Below, piece by piece: positions 11,870 to 22,600 of a stretch of 64,000 nt of DNA. The stretch is from Physella acuta (Eukaryota; Mollusca; Gastropoda; Physidae), in assembly GCF_028476545.1 (NCBI RefSeq), contig NW_026731624.1, positions 387,501 to 451,500 of the forward strand, read 5' to 3'. The notes beneath the pieces were generated by a model that was given only the letters and a program-made list of their open reading frames with translations, was not told the DNA's origin and did no database searches. Every line of letters starts with the position of its first letter. Positions within the stretch are counted from its first letter, which is position 1. Made by a program: the position numbers and the translations under genes.

Positions 11870-12212
11870 TGTCAGATGTAGCACAAGACGTGTACAACAG
11901 TTTGACGTGAGGACAGTACAGGACAGATGTAGGACAAGACGTGTACAACAGTTTGACGTGAGGACAGTACAGGACAGATGTAGGACAAGACGTGTACAAC
12001 AGTTTGACGTGAGGACAGTACAGGACAGATGTAGGACAAGACGTGTACAACAGTTTGACGTGAGGACAGTACAGAACAGATGTAGGACAAGTGTATCTGC
12101 TGTTTGACGTCTGGACAGATGTAGGACAAGTGTATCTGCTGTTTGACGTCTGGACAGCTGTAGGACAAGTGTATGTGCTGTTTGACGTCTGGACAGATGT
12201 AGGAAAAGTGTA
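11870..12212. repeat. Compound 51-bp and 39-bp minisatellite
   Basis: About four 51-bp units (GATGTAGGACAAGACGTG, ACAGTTTGACGTGAGGAC, AGTACAGGACA) run into four shorter related units (GGACAAGTGTATCTGCTG, TTTGACGTCTGGACA). The shared GATGTAGGACAAG and TTTGACGT cores show the two types have a common origin. Confidence 0.93.
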
Positions 12213-12399
12213 TGTACCATTTCTCTGGATGAGCTCGTCCTCTCGTCAAATGACGTCACTTCTCGTTAACCGCCACTTCACTCGTGTGCAGTTCATTTCA
12301 CGGTTCATTAACTTTTTCTGAGGCTCATTCAACTCCCCCTACCTCAATTGTTTCCAACTTTTACTACACACACACATTTCTACATGTGTGAACACTAGA

Positions 12400-12575
12400 A
12401 GCCGTTCATCGTAGCGATACATATTTCTAGACTTTATCCACTCACATCTCTAGAAGTTTATTGTATCGATACACATCTCTAGAAGTTTATCGTATCGATA
12501 CGAATCTCTAGAAGTTAATCGTATCGATACACATCTCTAGAAGTTTATCGTTTCTATAAACATATTTAAGACATA
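12400..12575. repeat. About 29-bp tandem repeat, 5 copies
   Basis: Units contain TCTCTAGAAGTTTATCG and TATCGATACACA. Confidence 0.88.
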
Positions 12576-13284
12576 GATTCTTAGTATCTGAGATCGTTGA
12601 ATTCTATACAGTGCCTGTAAACTTGTTCAGTGTCAGCCCATTACAATCGCAGCAACTATATTACGAGTCTCTCTTCCTAAAAGTGATGAGGGCGGCATCA
12701 CAAAATTTCTGGCGTTCAGTAAACATAATAGACATAATTGAACTTGCAACATTTATTGGTCATAGATCTATATGTAGGATATCGATCTAAACCACAACGA
12801 TGTACTGTTCACCCGTGGTAAAAGAGAACACTTTTTACTGTACCTTTACCTCACATAACATCATTTCCATCAAGCTAACAAAACTATATGTAAAGCAAAT
12901 ATTGTCTAACCAGTGTTAACATATACGTGAGTAAAACAATCAGTTTTAGCATAGACATCGGTAAAACAACCAACTTTAACAGACACGGATAAAACAATCA
13001 GTTTTAACAGACATGGGTAAAACAACAATTTTCAAGTTAAGAAAACAGTTTATTGGGGAATGTAAGGTAAGTTAGGTAACGCCAATAGACGCGCCTGAAG
13101 GTAAGACGAAACTACGTACACACCCAACATTTGTGTATAGTTGTATTGAGCTTCCAATTTGACACAAAACAATTTCCACTATCGTTAAGTTAATGGTTGG
13201 CAAGTTCTCTTCACATCTGGTAAAAGTTGTATTTTTTTTAAACAACCTAGTGAGTGAACCCATGTGGCCGACCTGATGCTTCTA
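12576..13284. other. Intergenic, weak AAACA-rich repeat
   Basis: About four degenerate units of GGTAAAACAATCAGTTTTA lie at roughly 12915-13035. Nothing else was recognised. Confidence 0.5.
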
Positions 13285-13552
13285 GTTAACTGCTGGCAGA
13301 GCCCCAGTTGTTGTTAGTTAACAGCCGGTAGATGTCCGTTTGTTGCTAGTTGATTGCCGGCATATGTCTGTTGCTAGTTGATTGCCGGCATATGTCTGTT
13401 GCTAGTTGATTGCCGGCGTATGTCTGTTGCTAGTTGATTGCCGGCATATGTCTGTTTGTTGTTAGCTGACTGCCGGCAGATGTCTGTTGCTAGTTGATTT
13501 CCGGCAGATGTCTGTTTGTTGCTAGCTGACTGCCGGCACATCTCTGCTTGCA
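13285..13552. repeat. About 28-bp minisatellite, 8-9 copies
   Basis: Units contain TTGCTAGTTGATTGCCGGC and ATATGTCTG, with some copies carrying an extra TTTG. Confidence 0.92.
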
Positions 13553-13717
13553 AGCCCTCATGCTTAGTTCTGTACATCACTGGAGTAATGTGACGTGTTT
13601 GTTAGTTCTTATTTGTCCATCCTACATGTGGCTGTTAAGAAAATGTTATTTAGTTTCGAGAATTTTATCATTATATACAAGCCACACACCCGTGGCACTG
13701 CACCTAGTTTTTGTAGC

Positions 13718-14240
13718 CCCGCTAATGATTTCCGTAGCCCCGCTCCTGATTTCCGTAGCTCCGCTCCTGATTTCCGTAGCTCCGCTCCTGATTTCCGTAG
13801 CCCCGCTCCTGATTTCCGTAGCCCCGCTCCTGATTTCCGTAACCATGCTCCTGATTTCCGTAGCCCCGCTCCTGATTTCCGTAGCCCCGCTCCTGATTTC
13901 CGTAGCCCCGCTCCTGATTTCCGTAACCCCGCTCCTGATTTCCGTAGCCCCGCTCCTGATTTCCGTAACCATGCTCCTGATTTCCGTAGCCCCGCTCCTG
14001 ATTTCCGTAGCCCCGCTCCTGATTTCCGTAGCCCCGCTCCTGATTTCCGTAACCCCGCTCCTGATTTCCGTAGCCCCGCTCCTGATTTCCGTAGCCCCGC
14101 TCTTGATTTCCGTAGCCCCGTTCCTGATTTCCGTAGCCCCGCTCCTGATTTCCGTAGCCCCGCTCCTGATTTCCGTAGCCCCGCTCCTGATTTCCGTAGC
14201 CCTGCTCCTGATTTCCGTAGCCCCGCTCCTGATTTGTGCA
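13718..14240. repeat. 21-bp minisatellite, about 25 copies
   Basis: Unit TAGCCCCGCTCCTGATTTCC plus G. The 21-bp period leaves several frames open on both strands (RSPAPDF, ISVAPLL, GATEIRS). The ORFs have no non-repeat body and are rejected as genes. Confidence 0.97.
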
Positions 14241-14394
14241 GCCCTCCCTAGGGCCAGGCAACACAAAGCAGCTTATTTGAGCCGTAGGCAAACATCCGCG
14301 CTAATCGTCATTGATTTATGATACCCCTGCTGCCCGCTGTCGGAGTCTTGCATCTGGAGTTTTCGGCCCTTAATTGGTCGATCTGTGGCTGAGG

Positions 14395-15300
14395 GGTGGT
14401 AACCTTACAGTAGTGCACCGTCTGTGTGGGGTGTGGTGATGTTGTGTGGTGTGTGGTGAGGTTGTGTGGGGTATGGTGAGGTGACGTTGTGTGGGTTGTG
14501 TGGATTTTGGGGGTGGTAACCTTACAGTAGTGCACCGACTGTGTGGTGTGTGGTGAGGTTGTGTGGTGTGTGGTGAGGTTGTGTGGGTTGTTGTGTGGCT
14601 GAGTGGGGGGCGGAAGGTAACCTTACAGTAGTGCACCGTCTGTGTGGGGTGTGGTGAGGTTGTGTGGGTTGTTGTGTGGCTGAGTGGGGGGGGGGAGGTA
14701 ACCTTACAGTAGTGCACCGTCTGTGTGGTGTGTGGTGAGGTTGTGTGGGGTGGGGTGAGGTTGTGTGGGTTGTTGTGTGGCTGAGGGGGATAACCTTACA
14801 GTAGTGCACCGTCTGTGTGGTGAGGTTGTGTGGGGTGGGGTGAGGTTGTGTGGGTTGTTGTGTGGATGAGGGGGGTGGTAACCTTACAGTAGTGCGTCGT
14901 CTGTGTGGTGTGTGGTGATGATGTGTGGGGTGGGATGAGGTTGTGTGGGGTGGGATGAGGTTGTGTGGTGAGGTTGTGTGGGGTGTGGTGAGGTTGTGTG
15001 GGGTGTGGTGAGGTTGTGTGGGGTGTGGTGAGGTTGTGTGGGGTGTGGTGAGGTTGTGTGGGTTGTTGTGTGGCTGAGGGGGATAACCTTACAGTAGTGC
15101 ACCGTCTGTGTGGTGTGTGGTGAGGTTGTGTGGGATGTTGTAAGGTTGTGTGGGTTGTTGTGTGGCTGAGGGGGGGGGGGTAACCTTAGAGTAGTGCACC
15201 GTCTGTGTGGTGAGGTTGTGTGGTTGAGGTGGGGGGAGTAACCTTACAGTAGTGCAACATCTATGTGGTGTTTGGTGATGTTGTGTGGTGTGAATCTTTG
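14395..15300. repeat. GT-rich compound satellite, about 8 blocks
   Basis: Higher-order units of about 60-220 bp each begin with ACCTTACAGTAGTGCACCG followed by variable runs of a 20-bp subunit (GTGTGGGGTGTGGTGAGGTT). G-runs of 8-10 occur in some blocks. The + strand is almost free of C between the ACCTTACAG anchors. Confidence 0.9.
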
Positions 15301-15594
15301 AAAGGTGAAAGTTTTTAGTTTTATTGAATCTTCCTTGGCTATGGAAGTTTTTATTGAATCTCTTGAATATGGCAGCTTTTATTGAATCTCCCTTTTATCT
15401 CACCTCTTCCTGTGCTAACCTTTGAATGCCGGGTGTGATAGCGTTGTGTACACAGGTAAATAGGTGGGGCTGGGGTGAGGGGGAATTCAAACCACGATTT
15501 GTGGGCATCAATACTAATGATAGCTGTCTGTTTTATCGCACAGTGCTGTGGTAGGGGGTGATAAGGTCGGCTGGGGTGAAGTGGTTGGGGTAGA

Positions 15595-15860
15595 TTGGGG
15601 CTCACATTGTCATGGGGTGGGGGTGGTTAGGTGGACTCACGGGGTGAAATGGTTGGGGTAGATTGGGGAGGGGGGGGGTGGTGGTTAGGTGGACTCACGT
15701 GGTGAAATGGTTGGGGTAGATTGGGGAGGGGGGTGGTGGTTAGGTGGACTCACGGGGTGAAATGGTTGTGAAGGGGGTGGTTAGGTGGACTCACGGAATG
15801 AAATGGTTGTGGAGGGGGTGGTAAGGTGAACTCACGGGGTGAAATGGTTGGGGGAGGGGG
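15595..15860. repeat. G-rich tandem repeat of about 55 bp, 5 copies
   Basis: Units contain GGTTAGGTGGACTCACGGGG and TGAAATGGTTGGGG, with variable G-runs. Confidence 0.9.
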
Positions 15861-16185
15861 GTGATTGAAGATCTTTTTTTGTGCACCTGGTTGGAGTTCT
15901 CTAACATTAAATAAGATTTTAAAGGAATTTTCAGCGAGCGAAATGCGTCGTTTTGTTTTTTCAAACTTGAGCTCTGTAGTTGGGCGTCGATACATGAGTG
16001 GTGCGCTGTGGGAGAAAAAGGTGGGAGATGTAGTTTCCACCTGTCTGGGGCTGCCACGCTGACGTCACTAGGTAGATTAAAAGGATCCGGTTGCTTTAGC
16101 CAGGGAGGATGTTTTTTATGTTGATTTTATTTGAGTTTTATTTACCAGACTTTGATTTATGGAACTTTTATATGCTGCTATGTCT
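15861..16185. other. Intergenic, no gene seen
   Basis: Contains a palindromic CRE (TGACGTCA) at 16060-16067 but no recognised gene. Confidence 0.4.
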
Positions 16186-16425
16186 TGGTACGGCTGATCT
16201 GACTCGGTACAGCTAATCTGACTCGGTATAGCTGATCTGACTCGGTACAGCTGATCTGACTCGGTATAGCTGATCTGACTTGGTACAGCTGATCTGACTC
16301 GGTATAGCTGATCTGACTCGGTATAGCTGATCTGTATCGGTATAGCTGATCTGACTCGGTATAGCTGATCTGACTCGGTATAGCTGATCTGACTCGGTAT
16401 AGCTGCTCTGTATCGGTATATCTGA
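16186..16425. repeat. 19-bp minisatellite, about 12 copies
   Basis: Unit CTGACTCGGTATAGCTGAT, with TATCGG or GGTACAG variants. ORFs through it repeat every 19 residues because three units make 57 bp. Confidence 0.95.
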
Positions 16426-17079
16426 TGTGTAGAACATTTGTTTTTACTCTCATACAAGCTTGTATATAAGCACTAAAAAGAAGAGAATAACTTGATTTTA
16501 TATACATTTTAACAATTATTATTAAGTGTCCCTTTTATTCTTTTAACTATTTGCTTGTTCATTCTTGATACTTTTTACGTCGTCATGGATCAAAGGAATT
16601 TCGAATTTTGTCACATTGCATTATCTTCGGGTTGTCAAGTTTCAAAGAAATCGGTCGGTAGAAGTGCCTGAGATTTCGCTCGCAAGTTTCGAGCGTTGAC
16701 GAAGTAAAAAAAAAATCACCAAGCATGTACGAGGAATCAAGTTTCAAAATTAACGAAGGCAAATAAAAAAACAAATTCGCAAAACCAAAAGTTTTGATTT
16801 AATGTTAAAAAGTAGTTTCTCTAACTAGTAAACATGATATTTTCCACGTTTACTTTCTTCCAGTGTGTACCTGTGCGCCGAGCATATTACCTGTATATTA
16901 CCTGTATGCTCTCTGTCTATCTTATCTGTATCACATATCATCTTTTTCCCAAGACACTTGGAGTGGAGTTAATCTCTGTAAGAGACCTCAGCAATTGAAG
17001 GGATAGTGTTGCCAGCACTATGCCAAGCAGCCTGATTTCCCTAGCTGGGTGGACTCGAGAACATTCTATTGTCCCATAT
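16426..17079. other. Intergenic, no gene seen
   Basis: AT-rich, unique-looking sequence. No feature could be supported. Confidence 0.4.
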
Positions 17080-17215
17080 CTTATCTGTATACCTCTGTCT
17101 ATCTGTCTATCCCATCTGTATACCTCTGTCTATCTGCCTATCCCATCTGTATACCTCTGTCTATCTGTCTATCCCATCTGTATACCTCTGTCTATCCCAT
17201 CTGTATACCTCGGTA
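17080..17215. repeat. About 31-bp CTAT-rich tandem repeat, 4 copies
   Basis: Units contain ATCTGTATACCTCTGTCTAT followed by CTGTCTATCCC. The last unit is shorter. Confidence 0.9.
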
Positions 17216-17309
17216 TGTGTGTTGTCTGTCTATTGCCGATATTCTGCTTGTGTTTTTTACGCTGAAATTTGACAAATGCATTTTTAGGCGCATTTTCTTA
17301 TTCCTGAAA

Positions 17310-17425
17310 CTAGTTATGTAACTGTCAGTATTTGACTGACGTTGAAACGGTCAGTATTTGGGTGACGTTGAAACAGTCAGTATTTTACTGATGTTGAAAA
17401 GGTCAGTATTTGACTGATGTTAAAA
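17310..17425. repeat. About 28-bp tandem repeat, 4 copies
   Basis: Units contain GTCAGTATTTGACTGACGTT and GAAACG or a variant. Confidence 0.88.
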
Positions 17426-18194
17426 GTACCAAACCACCTTTACTTGAGGAATACCACTGGCATGCCCCTATAAAAGAAACTAAGAGCTAGATCCCAGACA
17501 CTAAAACTGGAAGGTTCCCTGAGGTCCATGTCTCTAAAACTTCAATTACCCCCTCCCCTCCATTATAATTGGCTAGCCCTCCCCCCTTCAACTGTTGTAG
17601 GCTATTTTCATCGCAGGCCCATACCAGTCACCCCCCTCCCTGGACGGGCTGAATGTTTTATTCCATGAAATCATCGTCTTATTATATCTTTCTTCCTGGA
17701 GAAAACTGTTCTGGGCCAACCAGACGCCTCAGTTAGCCAGGCTTTTCTCGATTAGCTTCTTCCTGGCCGTGATCTGGCCAGGGCTTGTCATACTCAGATG
17801 AGTAGCATTCAGGGAGGCAATATTTGGGGAAAGGGACGTAGAGGGGGGGGGGGGGTAATTCTCAAATGTAATCAGCAAAAATAATGTTTCCCTTAATGAC
17901 ACTCGTAGACATGCCCTATAAAAATGTATTTGAAAGATGTATGGGCCACAATCACGTGACACGGGGGCTATTGAACGCGAGTGACCTCCCCTGGTCTAGA
18001 AATACGGACGGTTACTGGCCCTGTTTGGCAGGCGGAAATAGAGGCTTGCCTGTCTGTAGCGGTCGTCTCATAGTGTCGTTTGATGATCCCGGCAACAGGG
18101 CAGCTACTGATGATTTGATTTATAGGGTATCGATCCCCCACACCGATAATTTTTTTTATCAGTAACTTGCTCGTCTCACTCTCTCGGTGTGTTG
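17426..18194. other. Intergenic, no gene seen
   Basis: Contains a poly-G run near 17847. The ORF at 17884-18165 has no recognised homology and is not called. Confidence 0.4.
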
Positions 18195-18520
18195 AGGGGA
18201 AGTAACCCAGAGAGATGGGGGAGGTAACCCAGAGAGATGGGGGAGGTAACCCAGAGAGATGGGGGAGGTAACCCAGAGAGATGGGGAGGAGTAAACTGGA
18301 GAGATGGGGGGGGGGGGGTTAACCCAGAGAGATGGGGGGGGGGGGGGGGGGGTTAACCCAGAGATGGTGGAGATAACCCAGAGAGATGGGGGAGGTAACC
18401 CAGAGGAATGGGGGAGGTAACCCAGAGAGAGGGGGAGGTAACCCAGAGAGATGGGGGAGGTAACCCAGAGAGATGGGGGGAGGTAATCCAGAGAGATGGG
18501 GGGGGGGGTAACCTTAGAGA
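18195..18520. repeat. 22-bp G-rich minisatellite, about 14 copies
   Basis: Unit GGTAACCCAGAGAGATGGGG plus GA, with G-runs expanded up to about 20 in the middle copies. Confidence 0.93.
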
Positions 18521-18736
18521 TTGGTAGACAGCTGCTCTCCCCTTAATTCCACATGACCCCAGCTCTGGCTGTGTTTAGATACCAGATTGGAGCCTGTTTA
18601 CTAAGACAACTGGCTGAGAAATTGGCTTGCCATCCTAACCTTTACTTTTCTCTGGAAATGTTTTTCATTTGACTTTTTTTTTTACTTAATTTTTGGGGAA
18701 CTGCTAACCACACTTTATTATATCATGACTTATTTT

Positions 18737-19190
18737 TACTTTCTCGTATATACGTAGTATAGAGAAAGTATTGTAATCGTGCAAAAAAAAAAATCGAGAT
18801 TTTTACAAATCTCGACGTTTTACACCTCACTGATACGGAAAAACATAATTTTGCAATCTTGTCCGTATGTCTGTGTGTGTGTGTGTCTGTGTGTCTGTGT
18901 GTCCGTGTGTAAACACGATAACTTGAGTACCGTTACAGCTAGGCTGGTGAAATTTCATATATAAGTATTTTATCAAAATCGTAGATCCGTATCAACTTTT
19001 GAGCGAATTCCGATAACCGGAAGTGGTACTTTTTCTACTTTGAATTTTTCAAAAGCCTATAACTTGAGTACTATTTCAGATAGATAAATGAAATTTGATA
19101 TGTAAGTAAAAGAGCTAATTCTCTACCTTCTGTCAAATTTTGAGTAATTTCCGTTGACCGGAAGTACTTATTTACGCTATTTCCGATTTC
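18737..19190. repeat. Dispersed repeat headed by a perfect-arm hairpin
   Basis: Begins with a 9-bp inverted repeat, TACTTTCTC and GAGAAAGTA, separated by 16 bp that are themselves partly palindromic. A TG/TC-rich stretch near 18870-18910 follows. Then come two diverged copies of a unit of about 125 bp (AACTTGAGTAC, ATGAAATTT, TCCG..ACCGGAAGT). The same hairpin occurs at 43525-43556. I recall this head as common in invertebrate genomes but cannot name a superfamily; the right end is uncertain. Confidence 0.6.
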
Positions 19191-19658
19191 TCAAAAAACG
19201 CATGTAAATTTATAAAGTACTAATAATATTGCGCACTATTATGCGCTTTTTTATTTAGCGTTCACTTGGTGTGCATTTCTTTTTTCTACGAGATTATAGT
19301 CTATTTTAAGAAATGTGAGTATTTAAAATGGATTAAAAATCATGTCTAGAAGTCTATATCCCCTGTAGTGTTATATTAGAATATTCGAGAAAGTTTAGGG
19401 GAGATCACTACCGGTTTATTTTAATTAATTTTTTTAAATTTATAAGTAGTACTCAATCTAATGAGTTGAATTGTTCTGAAAATTTTTTCTGTGATCTCTG
19501 TTTAGTATTTCCCAAGCCTTTATTGGTGTATATCTGTATACATAAAAAGAAAGTCCCATTTATAATGAGAATCTTTGTTTAGTATATCCCAAGCCTTTGT
19601 ATCTTACCTATATACATAAAGTCCCATTTGTAAATAGGTTCTTTGTCTTGTGTTACAG
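19191..19658 (+). other. Presumed ADAR intron 3' end with 73-bp duplication
   Basis: Two copies of a unit of about 73 bp lie at roughly 19495-19568 and 19569-19640 (TTTAGTATTTCCCAAGCCTT, ATACATAAA, GTCCCATTT). The second runs into the splice acceptor TTGTGTTACAG that ends at 19658. A third diverged copy sits in the next intron at about 20590-20620. Confidence 0.55.
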
Positions 19659-22600
19659 AAGCCCCCGATGTTGGTGTCAAGAAGAAAGCAACAAAACGCA
19701 AGGCACCACTACCTGTAGAAGAACCAACTGACCAGCAGGCGCCATCTGAGCCAAGGCCAGAAGGGGAGGAGGAGGACATGCTGGGTAAAAGGGGGGCCGC
19801 GGGGGAACTGCGCCCCAAGAAGAAACGGCGCCTGGCCGGCCCACCTGAGCCAAAGAACGCCCTGATGCACTTAAATGAGCTGCGCCCAGGCACGCAGTTC
19901 AAGTTTGTGTCTCAGACCGGCCCGGTCCACGCCCCCATCTTCGTCATGTCTGTTGAGGTCAACAACCAGACCTTCGAGGGCCGCGGCAACTCCAAGAAAC
20001 TGGCCAAGCTTCACGCAGCCGAGCTGGCGCTGAAGTCGTTCGTCCAGTTTCCCGATGCCTCTGAAGCCCACCAAGCCCTGGGGCGCGGGTTCCTGCCGTC
20101 CACGGCTGACTTCACCACTGACAGTGACCTGACTGGCTCGGAACTTCTCTTTAACGACTTTGAGAACAAAGATGAAAACAGTGCCAATCTTGATGATGTC
20201 ACTGCAGCCAATGGTGATAGTGCAGCTATAAATAGAGCTCAGGTAGGTCTATTTTTAGCTCTGTTCAAGTTGTTTATCTCTGGTTTTAGTCCAATGAATG
20301 TCAGCTTTAAGCTGCTTCAGGTGACATTTACAGCGCAACATTGGGGGGATAAAACTCTGCTGCACTTTTACAGCGCAACAGTGGGGGGATAAAACTCTGC
20401 TGCACTTTTACAGCGCAACAGTGGGGGGATAAAACTCTGCTGCACTTTTACAGCGCAACAGTGGGGGGATAAAAATCTGCTGCACTTTTACAGCGCAACA
20501 GTGGGGGGATAAAACTCTGCTGCCCTTTATGGCTTAAAGAGAGCCCATCTCCCTCCAGGTATAAAAAGAAAATAACATTTGTAATTCACATCTTTGTTTT
20601 GTATTTCCAAAGCCTTTTGGTACCCTTCCGTTACAAAGTTCTAATCACCTATGTATACCAAGCATCACTTAGGAACAGCCCAGAAGTATCCATTAAGCGC
20701 TATATTGTCATCCATATTTCTTGTATTAACAGAACATCTGTGCTATTTAGCATGGTACAAATAAATTATATGTTTTTAATGGAACCTTAGTTTTTTACTG
20801 GATTGTTTGTTGAATTGACTGTCAACTTAGTTTACTGAGTTAAGTTGTTAAAGAAACCTGAGTTCTTAGCGCCATCAGGTGTGGCAGTCTGCTTAAAACC
20901 TTGTAATCTTAGATGTTGAACTGCCATTTTTAGAACCATATGAAAGAAGTGTCAATTACATCATAGCAATCTGGGAACTACAACCTACATGGGAGGGAGG
21001 GTCTTATGTCTCTTGTGTTTTTACTGGCAGTGATTTACCTGCCCTGTGTAATTTAAGTCTTGTCCTAACGAATGTTGCTTTAAAATGTCCGCAGGCTCTA
21101 AACATCCAGAAAAAACTTCAAGCCATTCCAGAACAGCAGTCCAACAAAAACCCTGTCATGGTGCTCAATGAGATCCACAGGGGTGTCAAGTTTGAATTTG
21201 TCTCTGAAATAGGGGAGAGAAATTTTAGGATATTCAACATGAAAGTGAGTTCACTCCCTTGCTACTTTGATTTATTACAGCATAAAGTTGTGGGTGTTAG
21301 ATAAGTGAGTGAAAATAGCCAGTTAAGTTCATATCTAGATCTATAGACTGCTTGGTGGGCTAATGGTGGGCAAACTTAAGCTCTGTCTTGAGAGTCATAC
21401 ATGAGTAGTGCACTGTGGGGGGGGGGGGGGGGGGGGGACAAATGTCATGTTTGGTGGACTGTTGGTAGAATGCAGCAATGTTTGGTGGGCTGGTGGTGGA
21501 GTGGAGCAAAGGTCATGTTTGGTGGGCTGAGTGCAGCAAATGTCATGTTTGGTGGAGTGTTGTGGTTAAATAAGCTCCTTTCATGACATATTCAGCACAT
21601 CACTGAGCCCACTCAGTCTCTGTGGGTAACCAGCCTAATTTGGCTCCCACACACAACACAGTTGTATACTCTAGCCGTAGACGACACAAATATGCATCAC
21701 CATGAAATAGTACCTACATTTTACTGCATGTTAGTGTATTTAAGTTTTTTCATTTCTCTTGTAAATGTGAAGATTTAACAACAGTTTATTAAATAAAAAT
21801 TTAATATTTTAAATATAATTTTGTTTAGGTCACTGTTGGTAGCAGGGACTTTCTAGGCTCAGGACGCAGCAAGAAACTAGCCAAGTATAATGCTGCCCTC
21901 AATGCCCTGAAAGTCTTGCATGGCATCAACCACTTTGAGAGGAGGGGTGAGTACCTAAAGATGTCTTTGGTTTGGTTAACATGTGGCAAGTTGTTTGTGA
22001 GATGATAGGATGGCAACTTGTTGGTAGATTGATAGGATGGCAAGTTTTTTGTAAGATTGATAGAATGGCAATGTGTTTGTAGATTGATAGAATGGCAAGT
22101 TGTTTGTGAGATTGATAGAATGGCAAGTTTTTTGTAAGATGATAGAATGGCAAGTTGTTGGTAGACTGGTAGAATGCTAAGTTGTTGGTAGATTGATAGA
22201 ATGGCAAGTTGTTGGTAGATTGATAGAATGGCAAGTTGTTTGTAAGATTGATAGAATGGCAAGTTGTTTGTAAGCTTTGATAGACCAGCAAGTTGTTTGT
22301 GAGATTTGATAGACCAGCAAGTTGTTTGTGAGATTTGATAGACCAGCAAGTTGCATCAACTGCTACACCTCCCCTTGGTCCACAGATATGACTGCAGTGA
22401 ATGAAGAGTCCATCCAGGGCGACCCCCAGGTGCTGGCCGACCACGTGGCCCAGATGGTGTTCAACAAGTTTGGGGAGCTCACCGACAACTTCTCTTCCTC
22501 GTTTGCCAGGCGGAAAGTTCTAGCTGGCATCGTCATGACGTCAGGCAAGGACGGTGACCCCGGACAGGTCATCTGTGTCGGCACTGGAACCAAGTGCATC

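Noticed and set aside
13548-14321. Long ORFs on both strands in the 21-bp array
   Set aside because: Period divisible by three; pure repeat peptides only.
17884-18165. 93-codon ORF upstream of ADAR as a possible first exon
   Set aside because: No NLS or dsRBD content, no homology I recognise and no clear donor in the required phase.
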